From contig NZ_CP030053.1 in NCBI RefSeq assembly GCF_004114955.1, positions 3,596,001 to 3,660,000 on the forward strand: a stretch of 64,000 bases of DNA. The letters run 5' to 3'. Positions 24,833-34,051 of this stretch are shown piece after piece (the stretch's first letter is position 1; each line of letters opens with the position of its first letter). The translations under genes were made by a program, and so were the position numbers. The notes under the pieces are model-generated. The model saw only the letters and a program-made list of their open reading frames with translations, was not told where the DNA came from and made no database searches. Source of the DNA: Bradyrhizobium guangzhouense. GTDB lineage: Bacteria > Pseudomonadota > Alphaproteobacteria > Rhizobiales > Xanthobacteraceae.

Positions 24833-24984
24833 GCCAGCCACATCGACGCAGGCGAAGCTCAGGTTGCGGTCCACGCTGTCTCAATCCGCAATAATTATTG
24901 AGTATCTGGTTCCCTCTGAATTTCGCTAAAAACCGAACGCGTCGTTTAGGCGATTTTTCGACGATTTGGGGGATATTGATCCGC

Positions 24985-26811
24985 ATGTGCGGGATTGTCG
25001 GCATTCTCGGGCGTGAGCCGGTTGCAGAGCAATTGGTGGATTCGCTCAAACGTCTCGAATATCGCGGCTATGACTCCGCGGGCGTCGCCACGCTCGAAGG
25101 CAAGCATCTGGCGCGCCGCCGCGCCGAGGGCAAGCTGAAGAACCTGGAGAAGCGGCTGGAAGCCGAGCCGCTGAAGGGCACCACCGGCATCGGTCACACC
25201 CGCTGGGCCACCCACGGCAAGCCGACCGTCAACAATGCCCATCCGCATGCGACCGATCGCGTCGCGGTCGTGCATAACGGCATCATCGAGAATTTCCGCG
25301 AGTTGCGCGAGGAGCTCGAGAGGAAGGGCACGGTGTTCCACACCGAGACCGACACCGAGATCGTGCTGCACCTCGTCGACGATCTCCTCGCGCGGGGCAA
25401 CAAACCCGTCGAGGCCGTAAAGCTCACGCTTGGACGGCTGCGCGGTGCCTTCGCGCTCGGCTTCATCTTCGCCGGCGACGACGACCTCATGATCGGCGCC
25501 CGCAACGGCCCGCCGCTCGCGATCGGCTATGGCGACGGCGAGATGTATCTCGGCTCGGACGCCATCGCGCTCGGCCCGTTCACCGACACGATCAGCTATC
25601 TCGAGGACGGCGACTGGGTGGTGCTGACCCGCAAGGGCGCCGCGATCTTCGACAAGGACGGTCAGGCCGTCGAACGCGACAAGATCAGGCATGCCGCCTC
25701 GACCTCGCTGGTCGACAAGGCGAACTACCGTCACTTCATGGCCAAGGAAATCCACGAGCAGCCGGAAGTGGTCGGCCACACGCTGGCGCGCTATGTCGAC
25801 ATGGCGACCGAGCGCGTCTCGCTGCCGGTCAAGCTGCCGTTCGACTTCAAGGACATCCAGCGCATCAACATCACGGCCTGCGGCACCGCGAGCTACGCCG
25901 GCATCGTCGCCAAATACTGGTTCGAGCGCTTTGCGCGCCTGCCGGTCGAGGTCGATGTCGCCTCCGAATTCCGCTACCGCGAAGCGCCGCTGCGCAAGGG
26001 CGATCTGGCGATCTTCATCTCGCAATCCGGCGAGACCGCCGACACCCTGGCGGCGCTGCGCTACGCCAAGGCGGAGGGCGCACACACGATCGGCGTCGTC
26101 AACGTGCCGACCTCGACGATCGCGCGCGAGAGCGAGACCGTGCTGCAGACGCTGGCCGGCCCCGAGATCGGCGTCGCCTCGACCAAGGCTTTCACCTGCC
26201 AACTCATGGTGCTGGCAAATCTGGCCATCGCGGCCGGCAAGGCGAGAGGCGTATTGTCCGATGACGACGAGACCAAGCTCGTCCACGGCCTCGTCGAGAT
26301 CCCGCGTCTGATGTCGGACGCGCTCACCACCGAGCTTCAGATCGAGAAGCTCGCGCACCGGATCGCCAAATCCCGCGACGTGCTCTATCTCGGCCGCGGC
26401 ACCAGCTTCCCGCTGGCGCTCGAAGGCGCGCTGAAGCTGAAGGAAATCTCCTACATCCACGCCGAAGGCTATGCGGCCGGCGAGCTCAAGCATGGTCCGA
26501 TCGCGCTGATCGACGAGACCATGCCGGTCGTCGTGATCGCGCCCTATGACCGCGTGTTCGAGAAGACCGTCTCCAACATGCAGGAGGTCGCCGCCCGCGG
26601 CGGCAACATCATCCTGATGACGGACGCCAAGGGCGCGGCGGAGGCGACGGTGAATTCGCTCGTCACCATCGTCATGCCCGACATGGCCGCGGCTTTCACA
26701 CCGATGGTCTACGCCGTCCCGGTCCAGTTGCTTGCCTATCATACGGCGGTCGTGATGGGCACCGATGTCGACCAGCCGCGCAATCTCGCCAAGTCGGTGA
26801 CCGTGGAATAG
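24985..26811 (+). CDS. glmS: GlmS: glutamine-fructose-6-phosphate aminotransferase (isomerising)
   Basis: 608 residues from ATG 24985, which places the nucleophilic Cys directly after Met (MCGIVGILGRE) as the mature enzyme requires. The N-terminal glutaminase domain shows TRWATHGKP and the NGIIENF block. Two SIS domains follow, with ITACGTASYAGIVAKYW and SQSGETADTLAALRYAK, plus the C-terminal AGELKHGPIALID and NLAKSVTVE ending. It makes glucosamine-6-phosphate from fructose-6-phosphate and glutamine, the entry to the UDP-GlcNAc pathway completed by GlmU next door. Standard length. Confidence 0.97.
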   Translation: MCGIVGILGREPVAEQLVDSLKRLEYRGYDSAGVATLEGKHLARRRAEGKLKNLEKRLEAEPLKGTTGIGHTRWATHGKPTVNNAHPHATDRVAVVHNGIIENFRELREELERKGTVFHTETDTEIVLHLVDDLLARGNKPVEAVKLTLGRLRGAFALGFIFAGDDDLMIGARNGPPLAIGYGDGEMYLGSDAIALGPFTDTISYLEDGDWVVLTRKGAAIFDKDGQAVERDKIRHAASTSLVDKANYRHFMAKEIHEQPEVVGHTLARYVDMATERVSLPVKLPFDFKDIQRINITACGTASYAGIVAKYWFERFARLPVEVDVASEFRYREAPLRKGDLAIFISQSGETADTLAALRYAKAEGAHTIGVVNVPTSTIARESETVLQTLAGPEIGVASTKAFTCQLMVLANLAIAAGKARGVLSDDDETKLVHGLVEIPRLMSDALTTELQIEKLAHRIAKSRDVLYLGRGTSFPLALEGALKLKEISYIHAEGYAAGELKHGPIALIDETMPVVVIAPYDRVFEKTVSNMQEVAARGGNIILMTDAKGAAEATVNSLVTIVMPDMAAAFTPMVYAVPVQLLAYHTAVVMGTDVDQPRNLAKSVTVE

Positions 26812-26890
26812 GCACAAGGGATCAGGTCGCGCTCTTCCAAAACCTGCTAGAAGACCCTAGCTTGACCGAAGCGACCGACCTGGAACCCGA

Positions 26891-27661
26891 ATGACCGCCC
26901 GCGACGACGCGCCTGCGCCTCTTGATCCCGCCCCGGAACCGCATACCGGCCTGATGGGCCGGTTTCGCAACTATTTCCTGACCGGGCTGATCGTCACCGG
27001 CCCGATCGCGATCACGCTGTATCTGGTCTGGTGGTTCGTCACCTGGGTCGACGGCGTGGTGCGGCCATTCGTGCCGCTCGCCTACCGGCCGGAAACCTAT
27101 CTGCCTTACGGCGTTCCCGGCTGGGGACTGATTGTCGCATTCTTCACGCTGACGCTGGTCGGCTTCCTCGCGGCGAACCTGATCGGCCGCACGCTGGTCG
27201 ATGTCGGCGAGACGTTCCTCGGCCGGATCCCAGCGGTGCGCGCGATCTATCGTGGCCTGAAGCAGGTGTTCGAGACGTTGTTCTCGGGCAAGGGTTCGAG
27301 CTTCCGCAAAGTGGGCCTCGTCGAGTTTCCCTCGCCCGGCATGTGGTCGATCGTGCTGATCTCGCAATCGCCGAACGAAGAGGTCTCGCGCAGCCTGCCG
27401 GGGCAGGAGGAACATGTCTCGGTGTTTCTGCCGTGCTCGCCGAACCCCACTACCGGCTTCTTCTTCTATGTGCCCAAGAGCAAGATCATCGAGGTCGAGC
27501 TCACCGCCGAGGATGCCGCAACGCTGATCATGTCGGCCGGCGTGGTGCAGCCCGGCTCGGCACCCGACCCGAAGAAGGCGGCCGCGCTCGCGGGCATGGC
27601 CAATGCCGCGCGCATCGCCAATGCCTCCACGCTCCAGCCCGAGCCTGCGAAGGCGGAGTAG
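26891..27661 (+). CDS. DUF502-family membrane protein
   Basis: 256 residues from ATG 26891. Two TM helices near the N-terminus (NYFLTGLIVTGPIAITLYLV and GLIVAFFTLTLVGFLAANLI) are followed by the conserved soluble block GRIPAVRAIYRGLKQVFETL, with PSPGMWSIVLISQS and CSPNPTTGFFFYVPKS. This is the DUF502 signature, found widely in bacteria and plants (COV proteins) without a defined biochemical role. An Ala-rich tail ends the protein. It is 80 bp downstream of glmS, same strand, possibly co-transcribed. Confidence 0.85.
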   Translation: MTARDDAPAPLDPAPEPHTGLMGRFRNYFLTGLIVTGPIAITLYLVWWFVTWVDGVVRPFVPLAYRPETYLPYGVPGWGLIVAFFTLTLVGFLAANLIGRTLVDVGETFLGRIPAVRAIYRGLKQVFETLFSGKGSSFRKVGLVEFPSPGMWSIVLISQSPNEEVSRSLPGQEEHVSVFLPCSPNPTTGFFFYVPKSKIIEVELTAEDAATLIMSAGVVQPGSAPDPKKAAALAGMANAARIANASTLQPEPAKAE

Positions 27662-27766
27662 GGCTATTCCACGGCGGGATAGAATGCGGTCAGCGGGCGA
27701 TCGCGTCCTCTGCTATTGTTCCGGTCGGACCGAGCGTCGCGCTCGGAAGTCGAACTGGAGTGCCCG

Positions 27767-28624
27767 ATGTCGAAGACCATTGCGATCCTCGCGCCCGGTG
27801 CCATGGGCAGCGCGGTGGCCCGTCGCCTGAGCGAGAACGGCGCGCGTGTGCTGACGTCTTTGAAGGGACGCAGTGAGGCGACGCTGAAACGCGCGGCGGT
27901 TTCAGGCATGATCGGCGCCGAGGACGATGCGATCGCGGATGCCGATATCATTCTCTCGATCGTGCCGCCGGGCGAGGCGGAGGCACTGGCGCAGCGGCTC
28001 GCCGCATTGATCGTGAAGCGCAACAAGAAGCCGGTCGTGGTCGACTGCAACGCCGTCAATGTCGACACGGTGAAGCGGATCGAGGAGATCATCGGCTCGG
28101 CGCAGGCGCCCTTCGTCGACGGCGGCATCATCGGCTTCCCGCCGCAGCCGGGCGGCAAGAGCCCGGCCTTCTACATGTCCGGCGCGCACGCCAGGGATAT
28201 CGCCGTGCTCAGGGATTTCGGGCTCGACATCCGCATCGTCGAAGGTCCGGTCGGTGCGGCCTCTGCGCTAAAAATGTCCTATGCCGGCATCGTCAAGGGT
28301 CTCGCCGGGATCGGCTCGGCCATGGTGGTCGCGGCGACCAAGGCGGGGGCCGCGGATGCGCTCCGCGACGAGCTCGCGCTCAGCCAGCCCGCGATCCTGG
28401 CGCGGCTCGAGGTCGCGCTGCCCGACATGATCCCGAAGGCCTATCGCTGGATCGCGGAGATGCACGAGATATCAGGCTTCCTCGGGCCCGATCATCCGGC
28501 AAGCCAGATCTACGAAGGCTTTGCCAAATGGTTCGAGCATCTGGCCGCCGATGCCGGGGGCGACGCGGTCGATGCGTCGCTGCTGAAGGCGTTCGCGGCC
28601 GGTATCGCGAAGAAGAAAGTCTGA
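27767..28624 (+). CDS. NAD(P)-dependent oxidoreductase, 3-hydroxyisobutyrate dehydrogenase-like
   Basis: 285 residues from ATG 27767 (SD GGAG). The N-terminal Rossmann motif is slightly unusual (IAILAPGAMGSAVARRLSEN, GxGxxG with APGAMG). Then come the DCNAVNVDTVKRIEE and VDGGIIGFPPQPGGKS segments, the latter in place of the usual substrate loop. The catalytic Lys lies in SALKMSYAGIVKGLAG. The all-alpha C-terminal domain has the 'DUF1932-like' look rather than the standard beta-hydroxyacid dehydrogenase end. Substrate unknown; cytoplasmic. It is followed by another dehydrogenase-type gene on the same strand. Confidence 0.8.
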   Translation: MSKTIAILAPGAMGSAVARRLSENGARVLTSLKGRSEATLKRAAVSGMIGAEDDAIADADIILSIVPPGEAEALAQRLAALIVKRNKKPVVVDCNAVNVDTVKRIEEIIGSAQAPFVDGGIIGFPPQPGGKSPAFYMSGAHARDIAVLRDFGLDIRIVEGPVGAASALKMSYAGIVKGLAGIGSAMVVAATKAGAADALRDELALSQPAILARLEVALPDMIPKAYRWIAEMHEISGFLGPDHPASQIYEGFAKWFEHLAADAGGDAVDASLLKAFAAGIAKKKV

Positions 28625-28707
28625 TTTCGAAGCATTCGCGATCGAAGCGTCAGTCCGGCTGAACCAATCGGCGATGGCGGAATATCGCCAAGGACGCAGG
28701 AGATGGA

Positions 28708-29643
28708 ATGAGAGTATTGGTGATCGGCGCGGGAGCGCTCGGAGGCTATTACGGAGCCTGCTTGGTCCGAGCGGGCGCCGACGTGACTTTTCTGGTGCGG
28801 TCTGCCCGCGCGGCGCAATTGCGCCGCGATGGATTGCAGGTCAAGAGCCCGCACGGCGACTTCACCGTGCAGCCGAAGATCCTGATGGCGAACGAGCTGA
28901 GAGAGCCCTTCGACGTCGTTCTCGTCGGCGTGAAAGCCTATTCGCTCGATGACGCCATGAGCGAGTTTGCTCCGGCCGTTGGCCCGGGCACGATGGTTCT
29001 CCCCATCCTCAATGGATTGAAACATATCGACGCCCTGACCGCGCGGTTCGGCGCGGCGTGCGTCCTCGGTGGGTTGGCCAATGTCAGCGCCGGGCTCGAT
29101 GCGGATGGCCGTGTCGTTCAGTTCATGGCCAACCAGACCATCGTCTTCGGCGAGACCAAGGGGTCGCTGAGCGAGCGCACGCTCGCTCTGGAGAAGCTGC
29201 TCAATGTCCGCGGGATCGACGTGCGCGCCAGCGAAGCGATCATGCAGGACATGTGGGAGAAGTTCGTCCAGCTCTCGACGCTCGCCGGCATCACCTGCCT
29301 GATGCGCGCCAGCATCGGCGACATCCTGGCGGTGCCGAACGGTGGGCAATCGATCTTCCGCCTGTTCGCGGAATGCTGCACGGTTGCGACCGCCTCGGGA
29401 TTTGAGCCGCGCGCCCCGTTCATCGAGTTCGACCGAAAACTGTTCACGACCATGGACTCACCGCTCAAGGCCTCGATGCTGCGCGACATCGAGCGCGGCT
29501 CGATGACCGAGTCCGAGCATATCCTGGGTGATATGGCCAATCGCGCCCGCAAGCTTGGCATCGACACGCCACTGCTGGATCTGGCACGGGCGCATGTGGC
29601 GGCCTATGAAGTCGGGCGGCGGAGAGCTTCAGGAGGGAGCTAG
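28708..29643 (+). CDS. Ketopantoate reductase-family protein (PanE/ApbA-like)
   Basis: 311 residues from ATG 28708 with SD GGAG. The N-terminal dinucleotide-binding motif is VLVIGAGALGGYYGACLVRA. Family features include VKAYSLDDAM, PILNGLKHIDAL, the catalytic-Lys-region helix (EAIMQDMWEKFVQLSTLAGI) and the C-terminal SPLKASMLRDIERGSMTE plus GDMANRARKLGIDTPLLD. Such enzymes reduce 2-dehydropantoate or related keto acids. Many Bradyrhizobium paralogues exist, so pantothenate synthesis is not assured. Its stop codon overlaps that of the converging histidine kinase by two bases (CTAG). Confidence 0.85.
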   Translation: MRVLVIGAGALGGYYGACLVRAGADVTFLVRSARAAQLRRDGLQVKSPHGDFTVQPKILMANELREPFDVVLVGVKAYSLDDAMSEFAPAVGPGTMVLPILNGLKHIDALTARFGAACVLGGLANVSAGLDADGRVVQFMANQTIVFGETKGSLSERTLALEKLLNVRGIDVRASEAIMQDMWEKFVQLSTLAGITCLMRASIGDILAVPNGGQSIFRLFAECCTVATASGFEPRAPFIEFDRKLFTTMDSPLKASMLRDIERGSMTESEHILGDMANRARKLGIDTPLLDLARAHVAAYEVGRRRASGGS

Positions 29644-31361
29644 CTCGCTTCCATCAATGTCACATCGTGGTCGGCCTGGTCGCGCGACCAGAACTGCATG
29701 AGACAGCGAAGTCCTCCCGGATTGAAATCCAGGCTGACCGACCAGCCGGCTTCGCCGGCGAACATACCGGTGATCATCTTCGTTCCAAAGCCGCGACGCG
29801 TGGGCTTGTGGACCAGCGGGCCACCTCTCTCGGTCCAGGACAGCCGCACCAAACCTGTCTCGTCGACATTCCAGGATAGGTGCAGCTTGCCCGACGCGAC
29901 CGAGAAGGCGCCGTATTTTGCCGCGTTCGTGCTGAGCTCCTGGAGCGCGGCGGAAATCGCCAACGTGAGTTTGGGCGGCAACAGAATATCGGGGCCGTCA
30001 ATTTCGAGACGTTCAGGACCGGCGTAAGGAGCCAACGTCTGTCTGACGATGGATACCAGGCTGACGCCAACCCAGTTGTTCTCGGTCAGCAGATTGTAGG
30101 CTTGCGACAGGGCCAGGAGGCGGCCTTCGAAGGCGGCGGCGTATTCGTTCAGGTCGTTCGAACTGGCACGTGACAGACGCGCGATCGACTGGACGGTCCC
30201 GAGCGTGTTCTTCACCCGGTGATTGATTTCATCCAGGAGCGCCTTCTGCTGCTTCAAGGCGCCTGCGAGTTCGCTGCCGACGTGATACAGCACCTTCTTC
30301 ATCCGGTTGACTTCGCTGATCGTGCCCGGCTTCGGAGCACGTGCACCCGAGCGCAAGCCGCCGACATATCGTTCGAGGTCGGCGAATTCGGCGAGGAAGC
30401 GGCGGGACAACAATCTCGCCAGCGCCAATCCCAGTGCGATCGTAAAAAGAGTCAGCGCAATGATCCCCTCGGCCGTCCGATGCAGCGGGCCGTCGATGAC
30501 ATCACGCGGAACGGCAAGATTGATCGACCAGCCGGTCTGATTGGAGCGCAACAGCGATGTGTAGGTCGGAACGCCCGTTCGCGATACGGCTTTGATCCAC
30601 CAGGCGGAAGGCTGCCCGATATGGGCCATCACCTCCGGAATGGTTGGCCGGCCGACCAGATCGTCGCCGTCCATCAAAGGCCGCCTTGCCAGCAGAATTC
30701 CGTTCGCATCGATGATGCTGCCGACCATTCGGGCGGAAACGTAGTCGTCCATCAACGAGGAAAGATACTTCGTCGATAGGCCGATATTGAGCGCATAACG
30801 GATCTCTCCGCCGATGCGGACCGGCACCGCGATCGTGACGATGGGCTGACCGTCGACGACCGCGCGCTGCAGACCGGACACTTGAGGTCGCCCGGTTTCA
30901 ATCGCCCGTCGCTCGAACTCGAATTCGACGCGCTTTGGCAGCGGCGCATTGAGCTCAAGGCGCGTGTTGACGATCTGTTGGCCATCGGGCGCATAGAGGA
31001 CGATTGCTGTCCCGCCGATCAGCTTCACTGACTGAATGGCATGCTCTCTAAACTCGGCGTAATTCTGTTGTGACAGCGAGGGAGACAGCGCCAGGATCTG
31101 GAGATCCTCGATGATGTTGGCAACGCGAAGCTCGGCCGCATTGCGCATGAGGCGAAGCCTGTCCTCGTAGTCCGCCCTGGTGAGCTGGGACGATTCCGCC
31201 ACGAAATGGTAGGCCAGAAAGGCGGCACAGGCCGCGACGGGAATTGCGGTGACGAGCGCGAGCAGCAACAGATAGTTGGAAACCGGCCAGGTCCGAAGGG
31301 ATCGCCTGATCCATATCCCGGTTCGACGCCCCAAGGCACGCACACTCACCCCCAAAGTCAC
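29640..31361 (-). CDS. Membrane sensor histidine kinase, HWE/HisKA_2 type
   Basis: 573 residues from GTG 31361. TM1 (about 29-52) and TM2 (about 299-318) enclose a large periplasmic double-Cache-like sensor domain (GGTAIVLYAPDGQQIVNTRL, IVTIAVPVRIGGEIRYALNI). The kinase core has the HisKA_2 phosphorylation helix LLDEINHRVKNTLGTVQSIA with His381, and an N-box ALQELSTNAAKYGA with Asn479. The G region is GFGTKMITGMFAG. Such kinases often signal to the general stress response (PhyR) in alphaproteobacteria. No cognate response regulator is adjacent, so this is an orphan kinase. Confidence 0.9.
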   Translation of the reverse strand: MTLGVSVRALGRRTGIWIRRSLRTWPVSNYLLLLALVTAIPVAACAAFLAYHFVAESSQLTRADYEDRLRLMRNAAELRVANIIEDLQILALSPSLSQQNYAEFREHAIQSVKLIGGTAIVLYAPDGQQIVNTRLELNAPLPKRVEFEFERRAIETGRPQVSGLQRAVVDGQPIVTIAVPVRIGGEIRYALNIGLSTKYLSSLMDDYVSARMVGSIIDANGILLARRPLMDGDDLVGRPTIPEVMAHIGQPSAWWIKAVSRTGVPTYTSLLRSNQTGWSINLAVPRDVIDGPLHRTAEGIIALTLFTIALGLALARLLSRRFLAEFADLERYVGGLRSGARAPKPGTISEVNRMKKVLYHVGSELAGALKQQKALLDEINHRVKNTLGTVQSIARLSRASSNDLNEYAAAFEGRLLALSQAYNLLTENNWVGVSLVSIVRQTLAPYAGPERLEIDGPDILLPPKLTLAISAALQELSTNAAKYGAFSVASGKLHLSWNVDETGLVRLSWTERGGPLVHKPTRRGFGTKMITGMFAGEAGWSVSLDFNPGGLRCLMQFWSRDQADHDVTLMEAS

Positions 31362-31467
31362 GCCAGTCTCACCAAGCTGATTCCTTCAAGGTACCGACTC
31401 GGTGGCGGCTAGCAACATGCGGTTTGTGGGAACCAGCTCAAGGAACTTTTGTTCCAAACCTCGAGGC

Positions 31468-33576
31468 TCAACCGGCTCCGATCAACGGAATCGCCTCGTC
31501 CCGCTCGTAGAGATACAGCAGGCAGCGCAGCGCTTCGCCGCGCTCGCCCTTCAGTTTCGGGTCGTCCTTCATGATGCGCAGCGCCTCGTCTCGGGCCTGC
31601 GTGATGAGCTGGCCGTGGACCTCCGAGCGCGCGATGCGGTAGCCGGGCAGGCCGCTCTGGCGCACGCCGAGAACGTCGCCTTCGCCGCGCAGCTTCAGGT
31701 CCTCCTCGGCGATGCGAAAGCCGTCGGTGGTCTCGCGGATCACTTTCAGCCGCGCCTTCGACATCTCGCCGAGCGGTTCGCTGTAGAGCAGGATGCAGGT
31801 CGAGGCCTCCGAGCCGCGGCCGATGCGGCCGCGCAGCTGGTGCAGCTGGGCGAGGCCGAAGCGTTCGGCATTCTCGATCACCATGATGGTCGCGGCCGGC
31901 ACGTCGACGCCGACCTCGACCACTGTTGTCGCGACCAGAAGGCCGATCTCGTGGGCGGCGAACTGGCCCATGACGCGATCTTTCTCCGCGCCCTTCATCT
32001 GGCCGTGCACGAGGCCGACGCGATCGCCAAAGCGCTTCTGCAAGCTCTCGAAACGTTTCGTTGCGTTGGTGAGATGCTCGCTGCCCTCGGCTTCGGACTC
32101 CTCGACCAGGGGGCAGATCCAGTAGACCAGCTTGCCTGCGTCGAGCGCGCGGCCGACGCCATCCATGACTTCACCGAGCCGGTTCATGGCAACGGCGCGG
32201 GTGTCGATCGGCTGGCGGCCGGCGGGCTTTTCGCGGAGTTCGCTGATGTCCATGTCGCCGAAATAGGTGAGCACCAGCGTGCGCGGAATGGGCGTTGCGC
32301 TCAGCACGAGAACGTCGACCGCTTCCCCCTTCGACGTCAGCGCCAGCCGCTCGCGCACGCCGAAGCGGTGCTGCTCGTCGACGATCGCGAGCGCCAGATC
32401 CCTGAAGATGACATCGTCCTGGATCAGTGCGTGGGTGCCGACGAGCAGGTCGATCTCGCCTTCGGCAAGCTGGGTGATGATCTCGCGCCGCTCCTTGCCC
32501 TTTTCGCGGCCGGTGAGGATGGCGACCCGCATGCCGGCGCGCTCGGCGAGCGGGGCGATGGTCTTGATATGCTGGCGCGCCAGGATTTCGGTCGGCGCCA
32601 TCAGCGCGGCCTGCTTGCCGACCTCAGCGACGGCGCTAGCTGCCAGCAGCGCCACCACCGTCTTGCCGGAGCCGACATCGCCCTGGAGCAGGCGGAGCAT
32701 GCGCACCGGCTGCTTCAGATCGTCGGCGATAGCCGCAGCAGCGTTGCGCTGGGAGGGTGTCAGCGCATAGGGCAGGGCGTCGATGATCTTGTTGCGCAAA
32801 TGCCCGTCGCCGGCATTGCGTACGCCGGCAGGCCGCCGCAATTGAGCCCGGATCAAGGCGAGCGCGAGCTGGCCGGCCAGCAGCTCGTCGAAGGCCAGGC
32901 GCGACCAGAAGCGCTGATCGGGCAGGATGTCCGTCAGCTCGACCGGCTGGTGCACGCGATTGAGTGCTTCTGCGACTGGCGGGAAATTGCAGCGGCGCAG
33001 CACGTCAGGGCTGATCCATTCTGGCAGGGGCGGCAGCTTCTGCAGCGCCTGCGCGATGGCGCGGCGGAGCGAGCCGAGCGCGAGACCCTCGGTGAGCGGA
33101 TAGACCGGATCAATCCCGGACAGTTTCGAGATCGCTTCCTCGTCCAGCACACGGTCGGGATGCACGATCTGCGGGATGCCGTCATACATCTGCAGCGTGC
33201 CGGAGACGAAGCGCTTCTCGCCCATTGGCAACAGCTTCTCGACATAGCCGGGCTTTGCGCGGAAAAAGGTCAGCACGACATCGCCGGTATCGTCGCTGGC
33301 ATAGACCAGATAGGGCGCGCGCGCGTTGCGCGGCGGAGGCGGGCGGTGGCGATCGACGGTCACCTCCAGCGTCACCATGGTTCCAACGCCGGCGTCGCGG
33401 ATCTTCGGCCGGGCCCGGCGGTCGATCACCTGGCTCGGCAGATGCAGGAGCAGATCCACCAGCCGCGGCGTCTCGCTCCGGCTGAGCAGATATTGCAACA
33501 GCTTGTCCTGCTTCGGACCGACGCCGGGCAGGCTGGTCACGGGAGCAAACAGCGGATTGAGCAGGCTGGGGCGCAT
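31468..33576 (-). CDS. recG: RecG: ATP-dependent DNA helicase
   Basis: 702 residues from ATG 33576. An N-terminal OB-fold wedge domain (DRRARPKIRDAGVGTMVTLE, LVYASDDTGDVVLTFF) is followed by the superfamily-2 helicase core. Walker A is GDVGSGKTVVALLAA (about residue 297), Walker B is IVDEQHRFG, motif III is LSATPIPRTL, and motifs V-VI are TTVVEVGVDVPAAT and HQLRGRIGRG. The conserved C-terminal region is intact. RecG remodels stalled forks and Holliday junctions. It is divergent from sdhE-mfd, so this 8 kb region holds two helicases of genome maintenance. Confidence 0.97.
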   Translation of the reverse strand: MRPSLLNPLFAPVTSLPGVGPKQDKLLQYLLSRSETPRLVDLLLHLPSQVIDRRARPKIRDAGVGTMVTLEVTVDRHRPPPPRNARAPYLVYASDDTGDVVLTFFRAKPGYVEKLLPMGEKRFVSGTLQMYDGIPQIVHPDRVLDEEAISKLSGIDPVYPLTEGLALGSLRRAIAQALQKLPPLPEWISPDVLRRCNFPPVAEALNRVHQPVELTDILPDQRFWSRLAFDELLAGQLALALIRAQLRRPAGVRNAGDGHLRNKIIDALPYALTPSQRNAAAAIADDLKQPVRMLRLLQGDVGSGKTVVALLAASAVAEVGKQAALMAPTEILARQHIKTIAPLAERAGMRVAILTGREKGKERREIITQLAEGEIDLLVGTHALIQDDVIFRDLALAIVDEQHRFGVRERLALTSKGEAVDVLVLSATPIPRTLVLTYFGDMDISELREKPAGRQPIDTRAVAMNRLGEVMDGVGRALDAGKLVYWICPLVEESEAEGSEHLTNATKRFESLQKRFGDRVGLVHGQMKGAEKDRVMGQFAAHEIGLLVATTVVEVGVDVPAATIMVIENAERFGLAQLHQLRGRIGRGSEASTCILLYSEPLGEMSKARLKVIRETTDGFRIAEEDLKLRGEGDVLGVRQSGLPGYRIARSEVHGQLITQARDEALRIMKDDPKLKGERGEALRCLLYLYERDEAIPLIGAG

Positions 33577-33607
33577 GAGGGCGAATCTAGGATCGTTTCG
33601 CCCCGTC

Positions 33608-33648
33608 ATGCCCGGCTTTATCTAGGGCATCCACGTCTTTTTTCGTGG
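33608..33648. repeat. Palindromic intergenic repeat, Bradyrhizobium-type
   Basis: Two adjacent hairpins: ATGCCC (33608-33613) with GGGCAT (33625-33630), then CCACG (33631-33635) with CGTGG (33644-33648). The phrase 'GTCATGCCC...GGGCATCCACGTCTT' resembles a short repeat I recall as common between genes in Bradyrhizobium. It lies in the divergent recG/sdhE promoter region. Confidence 0.45.
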
Positions 33649-33760
33649 GCCTCCAGCGGGTGCGGTCATGCCAAATCGAGGGCTGACACCGGCGGTTCCA
33701 GTGGCTATATCACGGCGGCCCGGCACGTCCGGGCTTTCGGCGTTTGACTGGATTTGAGAC

Positions 33761-34051
33761 ATGACGGGAACGACACGATCGAGCGACGGGCTGGACGATC
33801 GCCGCAAGCGGCTGCTGTTCCGCTGCTGGCACCGCGGCACGCGCGAGATGGATTTGATCCTCGGCCGCTTCGCGGATGCCGAGATCGGCAACCTCACGGA
33901 GGCGGAGCTGACCGAGCTCGAGACCCTGCTCGAGGTCAACGATCCCGATCTCTATGCCGCCATCACGGGTGACAAGCTGCTGCCAGAAGATGTCACCGGC
34001 GCGCTGTTCGCCCGCATCAAGGCCTATCCGATCGCGGACGGCAATTTATGA
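33761..34051 (+). CDS. sdhE: SdhE: FAD assembly factor for succinate dehydrogenase
   Basis: A 96-residue helical protein with the hallmark RGxxE motif in CWHRGTREMDLILGRFAD, used to bind and flavinylate SdhA. The rest (LTELETLLEVNDPDLYAAIT) also fits the SdhE/SdhAF2 family. It overlaps the mfd start by 4 bp (ATGA at 34048-34051), so the two are translationally coupled. sdh genes are not in the window. Confidence 0.92.
   Translation: MTGTTRSSDGLDDRRKRLLFRCWHRGTREMDLILGRFADAEIGNLTEAELTELETLLEVNDPDLYAAITGDKLLPEDVTGALFARIKAYPIADGNL

Noticed and set aside
24764..24984. glmS ribozyme or riboswitch upstream of glmS
   Set aside because: No ribozyme core was recognised; that element is typical of Firmicutes. 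Only a promoter-like pair and a short palindrome are visible.
24946..26817. Open frame of 623 codons on the minus strand
   Set aside because: Antisense shadow of glmS, which has all its catalytic motifs.
31402..33747. Open frame of 781 codons on the plus strand
   Set aside because: Antisense to recG, no SD and no recognisable domain.
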